A stretch of 45,681 nt of DNA from Candidatus Woesearchaeota archaeon. Lineage in GTDB: Archaea > Nanobdellota > Nanobdellia > SCGC-AAA011-G17 > GW2011-AR18. Below, piece by piece: positions 26,023 to 35,662 of the stretch; within the stretch, counting starts at the first letter, position 1, and every line of letters begins with the position of its first letter. Under the pieces are notes generated by a model. The model was not told the DNA's origin and did not search any database. It worked only from the letters and a program-made list of their open reading frames with translations. A program made the position numbers and the translations under genes. The DNA is taken from contig JAGVZM010000006.1 in assembly GCA_018302545.1 (NCBI GenBank), positions 1-45,681 on the forward strand, in the 5' to 3' direction.

Positions 26023-26280
26023 TTATATAATTTCTTCTTCTGCTACTACTATAAAATCTCCTTGTGCTACGACAGCAGAGTGTGGAACTAATATCTCCCC
26101 TTGTTTAGTTTTTTCTAAATCGAGTCCTTCACAATATCCTGTTGTGTTTCTCAAAGCTATTTGTAATAATTCTCCTGTTTTTGTCTCAAAAATAACATTA
26201 CTTACTTCTCCAAAAACTTTTCCTGTCTTTGTTACTACTTTTTTTCCTAGAATTTTCCTAGAATTTATTTTTTCGTCCAT
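26023..26280 (-). CDS. PRC-barrel domain protein
   Basis: 85 residues from ATG 26280 (a TTG at 26304 would add eight residues). The sequence SRKILGKKVVTKTGKVFGEVSNV is the first half of a PRC barrel; the second half reads ILVPHSAVVAQGDFIVVAEEE. It is a single-domain protein like the one at 7226-7516, but not very similar in sequence. Ligand unknown; such proteins appear in RNA metabolism and in photosynthetic reaction-centre-like barrels. Its gene lies in the same direction as lonB, just upstream. Confidence 0.75.
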   Translation of the reverse strand: MDEKINSRKILGKKVVTKTGKVFGEVSNVIFETKTGELLQIALRNTTGYCEGLDLEKTKQGEILVPHSAVVAQGDFIVVAEEEII

Positions 26281-26304
26281 CTTTTTAATACCTTTTGAAT
26301 ACAA

Positions 26305-26716
26305 GACATTACTTATTTATATATTTTTGTTTTTTGAAGAAGGTTATCTTTTGTTTTTCTTATTTTTTTATTCTTTATTTGACCTTCTTTTCTTGTGGAC
26401 ACCCCCCCTATTGTTTCGTTTGGAACTTATTTTTGTGGTTGATTTCTTGTGGAGGTCTTATTTCTTTACTTTTTGGTGTTTTGGTTGAATTTTAATTAAA
26501 ATATTTTATTTTTTGAGGTTTTTCTATTTTATTTTATAAATTTTTCTATACTATAATTATTATATTATATTATATTATATTTTTCCATATGAAATAAAGG
26601 TGTTATTCTTATTAAGTTGTTGCAAGAATTTATATCTAAGTTTATTTTCACATTTTTCCATATGAAGTTGTGGTGTAGGGGTGTGATGATATATTGTTTA
26701 TTTGTTTTGAAGAGGG
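26305..26716. other. AT-rich gap upstream of cdc6, candidate replication origin
   Basis: 412 bases without a gene. It holds an AT-tract with tandem TTATA-type units (26558-26580), immediately followed by the 15-mer ATTTTTCCATATGAA (26579-26593), which recurs exactly at 26652-26666. A weaker relative of the accessory-region palindrome is at 26494-26510. Archaeal origins often lie directly beside cdc6 with an unwinding tract flanked by repeats, so an origin is likely. The known archaeal ORB consensus was not recognised. Confidence 0.45.
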
Positions 26717-26725
26717 GTGGAATTT

Positions 26726-27931
26726 ATGGTAGAATTAGTTAGTTTTTTTCAAGATTATTTAGAACAAAAGCCTATATTTATTAATAAAAAAGTTTTGCAA
26801 TCTAATTATACTCCTGAAAATATTTCTCATAGAGATGAACAAATTAAATTAATAGCAAGTATTTTGGCGCCTTGTTTGAGAATGGAAAAACCATCTAATA
26901 TTTTTTTGTATGGAAAAACTGGAACAGGAAAAACAGTAGTTACTAAACATGTTACTACACAAATAAGTAATGTTGCTAAAGAGAGAAATCTTGCTATTGA
27001 TGTAGTATATCTTAATTGCAAATTAAAGAGGGTTGCAGATACCGAATATAGATTAATAGTACAACTTGCAAAGGAATTTGGGTTAGATATTCCTGCTACG
27101 GGGCTTCCTACGGATGAAGTTTATAAACTTTTTTTGAAGCATATAGATATTAATAAAAAATTAATTATAATTATATTAGATGAAATTGATCAATTAGTAA
27201 AGAAAGCAGGAGACGAAATTCTTTATAATTTAACTAGAATAAACTCAGAATTGGAAAATGTAGAATTGTCTGTTATTGGAATTTCAAATGATCTTTTGTT
27301 TATGGATGAGGTGGACCCTAGAGTTAAAAGCTCTTTGAGTGAAGAAGAACTTGTTTTCCCCCCATATAATGCCTTACAAATTCAAGATATTCTCAAAGAA
27401 AGGGCAAAGATAACATTTAGACAGGAAATAGTTAAAGAAGGAGTTATTGAAAAATGTGCAGCATATGCTGCTAGAGAACATGGAGATGCAAGACGTGCTT
27501 TGGAATTATTGAGAGTTGCAGGAGAGTTAGCTGAAAGAAAAAATAAGCAGGAGATTTCTATAGAAGATATAGATGAAGCAGAGGAGAAAATTGAAAGAGA
27601 TAAAGTTTTGGATATAATACATACTCAACCAAAACAATTTCAATTAACTTTGTTGTCTATTTTTGATGTTTGTAATTTTTCTGAGGTTCCTGTTTTTACA
27701 GGGGATATATATGAGGTCTATAAATCTTTTTGTGGTAAAGTTGCATTAAAACCCTTAACACAGAGGAGGGTTTCTGATATTATTGCTGAATTGGATATGT
27801 TAGGAATTATTAATGCAAGAGTAATCTCTAAGGGAAGATATGGAAGAACTAGAGAGATAAGATTGGGGGTTCCTCATTCTACTGTGCCTCTTCTCAAATC
27901 TAATTTAATTGAAAACCTTAATTTATCATAA
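26726..27931 (+). CDS. cdc6: Replication initiator Orc1/Cdc6
   Basis: 401 residues from ATG 26726, with GGGG at 26714-26717 as a possible ribosome site; an in-frame GTG at 26717 would add three residues. Walker A GKTGTGKT at 63-70, Walker B IIILDEID near residue 148, sensor-1 LSVIGISNDL, and an AAA+ lid ARREHGDARRALELLR-type helix region (AAREHGDARRALELL). The C-terminal winged helix (LTQRRVSDIIAELDM...GRTREIRLGV) binds origin DNA. It begins a replication operon; the stop overlaps the start of DP1 by one base. It loads MCM at the origin that lies probably just upstream. Confidence 0.95.
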   Translation: MVELVSFFQDYLEQKPIFINKKVLQSNYTPENISHRDEQIKLIASILAPCLRMEKPSNIFLYGKTGTGKTVVTKHVTTQISNVAKERNLAIDVVYLNCKLKRVADTEYRLIVQLAKEFGLDIPATGLPTDEVYKLFLKHIDINKKLIIIILDEIDQLVKKAGDEILYNLTRINSELENVELSVIGISNDLLFMDEVDPRVKSSLSEEELVFPPYNALQIQDILKERAKITFRQEIVKEGVIEKCAAYAAREHGDARRALELLRVAGELAERKNKQEISIEDIDEAEEKIERDKVLDIIHTQPKQFQLTLLSIFDVCNFSEVPVFTGDIYEVYKSFCGKVALKPLTQRRVSDIIAELDMLGIINARVISKGRYGRTREIRLGVPHSTVPLLKSNLIENLNLS

Positions 27932-29610
27932 TGAATAAACAAGAAATCATTAATTACTTTTTGGAGAAAGGAGTTTTAATTAGTCCTGATTTTTTTAATG
28001 AATTTGATGAAAAATTTAATTCTTTGGATTTTCATAAAATTTTAACTAAAAAAAGTTTATCTACTCCTCTTGTTTTGAATAAGGAACTTTGTAATTTTGT
28101 TTATTCAGGCGGATTTTTAGATTTTAATTGGAATGATTTTGATAGATCTAAAGTTCTTTCCGAGAAGGAGATTAATTTTTCTTCTTATTCTGTTTTTGAA
28201 CAAATTATGTTTAAAAATTTTAAAGAAGAAGAGAATAAAGGAGGAGAAATATTGTTACAACAAATTAAGCAAGAGCCTGAAAAAATAAGTGTTGATACAA
28301 AAGAGGAATCAAAAGTAGAAATTTTATTTTCATATAAAGATAATAATAAAAAAAGAGAGGTTAATGACTTTGTAAAATTTTTTAGAAATAGATATGAAAC
28401 AATAAAGAAAATTTTGTGTTCTAGACAAGAATTAAAGGATAGTGTTTCAATAGCAAGATTAAAGAGAAAGAATGAAAGAGAAGCAGTTACAATAATAGGT
28501 GTTGTTTTAGATAAAGCAATAACTAAAAATGAAAATATAAAATTAGTTTTAGAAGATACTACAGATACTTTTAATGTTCTTATTACAAAAAACAGAGAGG
28601 ATCTTTATAATCTTGCTAAAGATCTAGTTTTAGATGAGGTTATTGGGATAAGTGGGGTTATGGGGAACAACATTCTTTTTTGTAATGGTATTTATTTGCC
28701 AGATATTCCAATTACAAACGAACTTAAGAAATGTCCTGATGAAGTATATGCTGTTTTTATTAGTGATGTTCATTTTGGAATTAAGAATTTTTTACATGAT
28801 GATTTCATGAATTTTGTTAATTGGTTGAATGGGAAACATGGAACAGAACAACAAAAAGATATAGCTAATAAGGTTAAATATCTTTTTGTTACTGGAGATG
28901 TTGTTGAAGGTGTTGGGATTTATCCCGGTCAGGAGGAGGACTTAGAGATTAAAGACATTTATGAACAGTATGAATTGGCTACAAAATATTTAAAGTTAAT
29001 TCCTCAAAATATAAAAATAATAATCTGTGGGGGTAATCATGATGCAATGCGTATAGCTGAGCCTCAGCCTATATTTGATAGAGAAATTGCAAAAGGCTTT
29101 TATGAAATGCCAAATGTTATTTTAGTTAGTAATCCTGCAATGGTTAATATCCACTCTAAAGAGGGTTTTCCAGGATTTAATATTCTAATGTATCATGGGT
29201 TTAGTTTCCCTTATTATGGAGACAATGTTCCTAGTATAAGGGAAAAGGGAGGGATTTTTAGATGCGATATGATTATGAAATTCTTATTGCAAAGAAGACA
29301 CTTGGCTCCTAGCCATGGTTCAAATTTATATATTCCTGATATTACCCAAGATCCTTTAGTTATTGAAAAAGTTCCTGATATTTTTGTTTCTGGACATATA
29401 CACCAGAGTATAGTTAGTAATTATAGAAATGTTTCTTTGATAAATAGTTCTTGTTGGGTTGTTCAGAGTGAAGATAATGCTAAGAGAGGAATTGTACCTA
29501 ACCCTGCTAAGATTCCAATTCTTAATTTAAAGACAAGGGAAGTTAGGATTATGAATTTCTTAGGAGATAATGCTAAGGTTTTGGTTAGTGAGAGGGCCGG
29601 TTTAAAATGA
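27931..29610 (+). CDS. polB: DNA polymerase D small subunit DP1
   Basis: 559 residues. After an N-terminal helical region and a polar linker, an OB-fold (about 180-270) precedes the calcineurin-like phosphoesterase domain with FISDVHFG (about 278), VTGDVVEG, CGGNHDAMR (about 367), MYHGFS and VSGHIHQS (about 487), all metal ligands of the Mre11-like proofreading 3'-5' exonuclease. It pairs with DP2 downstream, whose start overlaps by four bases. Start and stop are typical for the family. Acts in chromosomal replication as the proofreading subunit. Confidence 0.95.
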   Translation: MNKQEIINYFLEKGVLISPDFFNEFDEKFNSLDFHKILTKKSLSTPLVLNKELCNFVYSGGFLDFNWNDFDRSKVLSEKEINFSSYSVFEQIMFKNFKEEENKGGEILLQQIKQEPEKISVDTKEESKVEILFSYKDNNKKREVNDFVKFFRNRYETIKKILCSRQELKDSVSIARLKRKNEREAVTIIGVVLDKAITKNENIKLVLEDTTDTFNVLITKNREDLYNLAKDLVLDEVIGISGVMGNNILFCNGIYLPDIPITNELKKCPDEVYAVFISDVHFGIKNFLHDDFMNFVNWLNGKHGTEQQKDIANKVKYLFVTGDVVEGVGIYPGQEEDLEIKDIYEQYELATKYLKLIPQNIKIIICGGNHDAMRIAEPQPIFDREIAKGFYEMPNVILVSNPAMVNIHSKEGFPGFNILMYHGFSFPYYGDNVPSIREKGGIFRCDMIMKFLLQRRHLAPSHGSNLYIPDITQDPLVIEKVPDIFVSGHIHQSIVSNYRNVSLINSSCWVVQSEDNAKRGIVPNPAKIPILNLKTREVRIMNFLGDNAKVLVSERAGLK

Positions 29611-32600
29611 GTAAGACAAGTGTCAAAATGAAAGAATATTTTGAGGGTATTGATAATGGCATCAAACAGTGTTATGATTTTGCTAATCATGCTAGGAGTA
29701 AAGGATATGATCCTTCTAATACTGTTGAAATTCCTTTAGCTAAGGATATGGCTGAGAGAGTAGAAGGATTAATTTCTGTTGCAGCGCCCCAAATTAAAGG
29801 GAGCGGACTTAGTCAAAGAATAAAAGAGTTAGAATTAGAATATGGTAGTCAGAATTGGAGAATCGCTTTTCTTATTTCAGAAGAAGTTGCCAAACAGAAA
29901 TTTTGTAAATTTAAAGATGAAAAAGAAGCAATGGAAATTGCTTTAAGAGTAGGGCTTGCTTATATCACAAATGGGGTTGTTGCTAGTCCCTTAGAAGGTT
30001 TTGTAAATTTAGAACTTAGAGATAGGAGAGATGGAAAAGGAAAATATTTTGCTTTATTTTTTGGTGGTCCAATAAGAAGTGCTGGAACTACTGCTACTTG
30101 TATTTTTGTTGCTGTTTCTGATTATGTTAGAATGAAGATGGGTTATCAGCCATATGATCCTGATGAGAATGAGGTTAATAGGACTTTTGCAGAGTTAGAG
30201 CATTTTCATGATAGAATTACAAACTTACAGTATATGCCTACTAAGAAAGAGTGTGATTTTTTATCCCAAAGATTACCTATTCAAATAGAAGGAGATGCAA
30301 GTGAAAAAATAGAGGTTCCAAATTATAAAGATTTACCAAGAGTTAGTACTAATAAACTTAGAAATGGTTTTTGTTTAGTTTATGCTGAGGGATTAACACA
30401 GAAATTTTTTAAGTTTTGGGCTAAGTTTTCTAAATGGTATAAAGAGATAGGTATGGATCACTGGATTTTTTTAGAGGAATATGCTATATTACAAAAAGAA
30501 ATAAAGGCTAAAGGAAAAGTTAAAACTGAGGGAGGAGATAAACCTAAAATTACTCCAGATTACACATATATAAAAGATTTAGTTGCTGGAAGGCCTGTTA
30601 TAGGACACCCTTTGGCTGTTGGTACTTTTAGAGTGAGGTTAGGTAGGGCGAGAACTACTGGATTGAGTGATGATGCAATACACCCTGCTACAATGGTTGT
30701 TTTGGATAATTTTATAGCTTATGGAACCCAACTTAAGACAGAGAGACCTGGAAAGAGTACAGTTATAAGTAGTTGTGATACTATGGAGGGTCCAGTTGTT
30801 AAGTTGAAGAATGGAGATGTTGTTTTTCTTGAAACAGAGGAGGAATCTAGAAAAGTTGTTAATGAAATAGAAGAAATTATTTTTCTAGGAGATATTCTAA
30901 TTAATTATGGTTATTTTTTAAATAGAGGACATTCTTTAGTTCCTTTTGGTTATTGTGAGGAATGGTGGGGTCTAGAATTAGAAAAGAAAATTAAAGAGAA
31001 AGGAGAATCCTTTGAAAATTATAAGGATTTAATTGCAAATATCAGTCAGATAAAATTAGATTTTAATGAATCATTTAAAATTAGCAAACTTTTTAGTCTT
31101 CCTCTTTATCCTAGGTTTACTTATCATTGGAATGACCTTAAGAAAGAAGAATTTAGTTCTTTGGTTGAGTGGGTTCAACATGGAGTTATAAAAGAAGATA
31201 AATTTATATTGCCTCTTACAAAAGATGATAAAAATAAAAGATATTTAGAATTAATTGGAGTTCCTCATAGGAATGTTAGCAAAGAATATATTGTTATAGA
31301 AGGAGATTGGGCTAAAGGATTTAGAGCGGCACTTGGTTTTTTGTATTCTGATTATAATTTGGATAAAATAAAATCTTGTTTTGAAGGTTGTTCAAATGTT
31401 TTAGAAATTATAAATAAAATTAGTGAATTGGAAATTAGAGATAAGTCTGGATTATACATGGGGTCTAGAATGGGAAGACCTGAGAAGGCTAAAATGAGAA
31501 AGTTAACTGGAAGCCCACATTCATTATTTCCTGTTGGCTCTGAAGGGGGCAGGTTAAGGTGTTTTCAAGCTTCTTTAGAAGCAGGAAAGGTTAAGGCAGA
31601 TTTTTCTCTTTATTCATGTCAAAATTGTAGTGTTGAGACTGTTTATAGAAAATGTCATTTGTGTGACTCTGAGACTATTCCTTTATATTTTTGTAAGGAA
31701 TGTGATTCTAAAACAGGAGATTGTGGGCATGAAAGGGTTTTCAGACATAAAAATATTGAATTAAACATTAGAGATTACTTTGACTGTGCGTTAAAAAAAT
31801 ATGGAGGCAATAATTATCCTGAACTTATTAAAGGTGTTAGAGGAACAAGCAACAAAGAACATATTCCTGAGAATTTATTGAAGGGAATTTTAAGAGCGGC
31901 TAATGATATCTATGTAAATAAAGATGGGACTACTAGATATGATATGACTGAGATGAGCTTAACACATTTCAAACCTTTAGAGATAGGCACCTCTATTGAA
32001 AAACTTAAGGAGATGGGTTATACTCATGATATATATGGCAATGAATTGGAGAAGGAGGATCAAATTTTGGAGTTGAAATGTCAAGACTTAGTTTTACCTA
32101 GCTGTCCGGAGAGCTTGGAAGAAGGGGCAGATTTTGTATTGTCTAGAGTTGCTAAATTTGTAGATGACGAGTTGGAGAAACTTTATGGCTGTTAAAGATT
32201 TTATAATCTTAAATCTCGTAAGGATCTAGTTGGTAATTTGATTGTGGGTTTGAGTCCCCATACTTCTGCAGGAATTGTTGGAAGAATAATTGGGTTTTCT
32301 AAAACGCAAGGAATGTTAGCTAGTCCTTTATATCATTGTATTATGAGAAGAGATGCAGACGGTGATGAAGCTACTGTGATTTTATTAATGGATGCTTTGT
32401 TAAATTTTTCTCCTAAATTGTTGAGTAATCATAGGGGAGCTACACAAGACGAACCTTTAGTTTTGACTTCTGTGATCTTGCCTACAGAAGTAGATGATAT
32501 GGTTTTTGATATGGATATTGTTTGGAGGTATCCTTTAGAGGTGTATGAAGCTGGTTTGCAATATAAACCAGCTTATGAAGTTAAGATTAAGACTCTGAAA

Positions 32601-33104
32601 GATGAGCTAGGAAAGGAAGGGCAATATGAAGGTTGGGGTTTTACACATGATACTTCTGACTTTAATAAAGGAGTTAGATGCAGTAGTTATAAAACTTTAC
32701 CAACTATGCAGGAAAAGGTTCAAAGACAGATGGCTTTGTGTGAGAAGTTAAGAGCTGTTGATCATCATGATGTAGCTAGATTAGTAATAGAGAGGCATTT
32801 TATTAGAGATATAAAAGGTAATTTAAGAAAATTTAGCCAACAACAATTTAGATGTGTTGCTTGTAATGAGAAGTTCAGAAGACCTCCTTTGAAAGGAAAT
32901 TGTAGTAAGTGTAATGGAAAGATAATCTTTACTATTTCGGAAGGTTCTGTTATAAAATATTTGGATCCTAGTTTAAGTTTAGCTGAGAAATATCAATTGC
33001 CTGCTTATTTGGTTCAGACTCTAGATTTAGCTAAACAAATGATTGAGTTAAATTTTGGTAAGGATAAAGAAAAACAAGAAGGACTTGGCAAATGGTTTGG
33101 TTAG
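29607..33104 (+). CDS. polC: DNA polymerase D large subunit DP2, interrupted by one in-frame TAA
   Basis: Reads as 862 residues, TAA at 32193-32195, then 302 more in the same frame (29607 and 33104 frame-match), about 1165 in all, the family's normal length. The N-terminal part has GGPIRSAGTTA and the Zn cluster CQNCSVETVYRKCHLCD (about 670-690). The C-terminal part has the catalytic double-psi barrel RDADGDEATVILLMDALLNF and a second Zn cluster (CVACNEKFRRPP...CSKC). The codons just after the stop read RFYNLKSRKDLVGNL, still aligned with DP2 (archaeal sequence has LYGLE-RFYN there), so nothing is missing but one codon. A new start would be TTG at 32238, which would lose those residues. Readthrough, mutation and sequencing error are alternatives. 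Confidence 0.9.
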
Positions 33105-33111
33105 TTATTTT

Positions 33112-34314
33112 TTAAAACATATAAAGAATAACCGGAATAATTAGACATCCTGTTAAATTTATTTTTTCAATATTTAATTTTTGAGCTAAAATTCCAAATG
33201 AAGTAGAAGTTATTAAAATTATTAATCCTTCTAATTTAGTTATTACTAATGCTAAAAATATTATTGTTGATATTATTATAATATTCAACTTTTTGTAGTT
33301 GATTTTATTACAATATTTTATTATTTTTTTAGATAAGAATATTGCGAATATAGTTGATAATGATATTGTTATTAATGAAACTGCAATTATTAATATTAAA
33401 TTTGTTTGATTTAAACTAGCTATTAAATGTTCTATTGCTGCGACAGTTCCAGATCTTGATTTTTCTATTGTATATAATGCTATAAATCCTATTATCGTTG
33501 CTGATGAGGAGGAAGCATTTGATAATATGATATATTCTTCTTGATTTTTTACTTTACTTAATTTATTTGACATTAAAGCTGTGTGCGAAGAAGTTAAACC
33601 AGGTAGAAAATTTGTTAAGAAAGAGGCTAGTGAAGTAGTTATACTATATCTTAATATTTGTATTTTTGAAATGTTTATTTTAATGTCTTTTGCTTGTTCT
33701 GGTAGTTTTGTTTTATTGTTTATGCTTAATAACAATGCGCTTAGTCCAAATAGACCAGACAATAAAGGTAGTAATGGTTGATTGATTGTTTGGATATTAA
33801 AAGATAAAATTCCTAGTACTCCTGAGCCTAATAAAAACAATAAAGATAAGATTTTATTTTTATTATTAAAGGCTATAATTGTTGTTATAATTAATAGGAT
33901 TATCCCTATATGTTCTTTTATTTCAATATATATTATAGGTATTATCTTTACTAATAAAGGAATTGCTATTGTTGTAGATAATACTCCGACTATATTTCCT
34001 ATTAAACCATATGAGATTGCAGTTAGACTTTGGCCTTTTGAAGTGAGAGCGTGTGCAGGTAGAATCTCATTTAGATTTTCTGTGCTTGGAATTCCTATTA
34101 AAGAAGTTGGGATTATGTCTAAAGTGGTGTGTGTTATTGCCATTGATGTTATGGTAATTATTATTGTGATTGGGTCTAGAATTTGTAGTATTTTATAGGA
34201 ATATGCAATAATTATAGAGGATATTAAATTTATATGTATGCCTGGAATTAAGCCAGTTATCATTCCTAAAATTATTCCAGCGAGGATAGCAATTAATACA
34301 AATAAATAATCCAT
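33112..34314 (-). CDS. Archaeal TctA-like permease (COG1784 type)
   Basis: 400 residues with ten to twelve membrane helices. The N-terminus GIILGMITGLIPGIHINL and the later FLTNFLPGLTSSHTALMSN are duplicated family motifs of the tripartite tricarboxylate transporter large membrane subunit (TctA), seen here in the archaeal group that lacks TctB and TctC partners. No periplasmic binding or small membrane subunit is encoded near it. The substrate is unknown, possibly a carboxylate. It lies convergent to the DP2 gene with a seven-base gap. Confidence 0.8.
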   Translation of the reverse strand: MDYLFVLIAILAGIILGMITGLIPGIHINLISSIIIAYSYKILQILDPITIIITITSMAITHTTLDIIPTSLIGIPSTENLNEILPAHALTSKGQSLTAISYGLIGNIVGVLSTTIAIPLLVKIIPIIYIEIKEHIGIILLIITTIIAFNNKNKILSLLFLLGSGVLGILSFNIQTINQPLLPLLSGLFGLSALLLSINNKTKLPEQAKDIKINISKIQILRYSITTSLASFLTNFLPGLTSSHTALMSNKLSKVKNQEEYIILSNASSSSATIIGFIALYTIEKSRSGTVAAIEHLIASLNQTNLILIIAVSLITISLSTIFAIFLSKKIIKYCNKINYKKLNIIIISTIIFLALVITKLEGLIILITSTSFGILAQKLNIEKINLTGCLIIPVILYMF

Positions 34315-34401
34315 CTCTTATTTTTTGTTTTGTTTTTTATAAAGAAATCAGGTCTTTTCTTGAAAAATTTTCAGATGCTATAAGAAATAAGAGGATCTAA
34401 T

Positions 34402-35148
34402 TTAAACATATACTTTTGCTGCAAGGTCCTTATCACCGAAATTTTCTCTGATAAATTCGACCATCATTGTATTATTTGCAGCTTCAAAAGCTCTTAAAGC
34501 ATTAGACAATAATCCAATCCTCATAAATTCTTCACCTAACTTATTTAATCTTGGTTCATCATTTGCTAATAAGAATGCTTTCATTGCATAATTCAATTCT
34601 TTTTTTGTGAAACATTGATCTCCTAAGGAAAGTAATTTTTCTTTATTTTTTAGTGCACTATATACTTCTATTGCAAATTCAACTTTGCCCTTTTCTAAGC
34701 AATAGTCTCCTACATCATTTAGTTTTTTTTCTTCTCCAATTCTTTTAAAGGCTGCAATTGCTTCTGCTAAATGTCCCTCTTGTAAACACTTTTCTCCAAT
34801 CTTCAATAATCTAGGGTGATCTTCTGCCATTTTATAGGCTTCAATTGCATAAGAGAATACACCTAATTTTGCTTGTTCGTCTCCTACTTCAATCAACTTT
34901 TTTTTATTTTCTGTTCTTTTAAATATTTTAAGAGCATCCATCACCTGTGTTCTTTTTAGATATTCTTCTGCTGCTGCGTTTAGGAGTTCATTTCTCTTCT
35001 CTTCACTAAACATGGAAAGATTAACATTATCTAAACCTTTTTTTATTAAAGCAGGTACTATTTTAGTAAATGGATTTTCATCTGTTTTATTTGAGAACTC
35101 TTCAACCAATTTGTATGAATCTCTTTTTATATGTTCCACTTTTTGCAC
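34402..35148 (-). CDS. TPR/helical-repeat protein
   Basis: 248 residues. Most is a solenoid of 33-34-residue helical hairpins, visible at ALKIFKRTENKKKLIEVGDE, AIEAYKMAEDHPRLLKIGEK, AIAAFKRIGEEKKLNDVGDY, AIEVYSALKNKEKLLSLGDQ, AMKAFLLANDEPRLNKLGEE and ALRAFEAANN. Six repeats follow an N-terminal helix. No enzymatic domain or membrane segment. It is presumably a scaffold for protein-protein contacts in the cytoplasm. The partner is not evident from neighbours. Confidence 0.75.
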   Translation of the reverse strand: MQKVEHIKRDSYKLVEEFSNKTDENPFTKIVPALIKKGLDNVNLSMFSEEKRNELLNAAAEEYLKRTQVMDALKIFKRTENKKKLIEVGDEQAKLGVFSYAIEAYKMAEDHPRLLKIGEKCLQEGHLAEAIAAFKRIGEEKKLNDVGDYCLEKGKVEFAIEVYSALKNKEKLLSLGDQCFTKKELNYAMKAFLLANDEPRLNKLGEEFMRIGLLSNALRAFEAANNTMMVEFIRENFGDKDLAAKVYV

Positions 35149-35205
35149 TTATAAAAAAGTGAATTTTTCTATTTAAATAAATATCTCTTCTTCAGCGGTG
35201 ATTTT

Positions 35206-35556
35206 TCAGTTTATAATTTCTATAGAGTCTGCATAGATTTGGGTAGAGGATTCATATAAAGATACTTTTCCTCTTACTTGAATCAACCCTCCTTTTTTCA
35301 ATTTTAAGTTCTCTGGTTTGAATGCTACTATCTGAATAATTCCTGTTTTATCTTCCAAATCAATTATTGTTATTGTATTCTTCTCTGTAACTCTGTTTAC
35401 TTTTCCAATTACCTTTATATTTTTACCTATCTCCTTTTCACTAATAGAACTTATTTCAGAGGAAGGTAGTTCAATTTTATCTGAGATTATCACTAAAAGG
35501 ATTATACCCAGGATTGTGCATATTAAAGATAGTTTTATTATTAGATTTTCTTCCAT
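35206..35556 (-). CDS. Membrane-anchored OB-fold protein
   Basis: 116 residues. One hydrophobic N-terminal helix (about 7-25), then an OB-fold of the tRNA-anti type: GKNIKVIGKVNRVTEKNTITIIDLEDKTG..IQIVAF..KKGGLIQVRGKV. The fold usually binds nucleic acid or oligosaccharide, but here it would hang from the membrane. Small anchored OB proteins of this shape are found in archaea and their ligands are unknown. Divergent from pan; ATG 35556. Confidence 0.7.
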   Translation of the reverse strand: MEENLIIKLSLICTILGIILLVIISDKIELPSSEISSISEKEIGKNIKVIGKVNRVTEKNTITIIDLEDKTGIIQIVAFKPENLKLKKGGLIQVRGKVSLYESSTQIYADSIEIIN

Positions 35557-35662
35557 ATCCTTAAATTTATATTATCTTTTAATAATAACTCTCTTATTAT
35601 TTCTGAAAAATTTTTGGAATTTAATAGAAATGTTTATTAAGTTTCTCTTCTGTCTTGTTATA

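Noticed and set aside
32193-32195. Pyrrolysine or selenocysteine recoding at the DP2 stop
   Set aside because: The codon is TAA, not TAG or TGA, and no insertion element is recognised.
32193-32240. Intein or intron at the DP2 interruption
   Set aside because: There is no inserted sequence; the frame continues directly with DP2 residues, only one codon is a stop.
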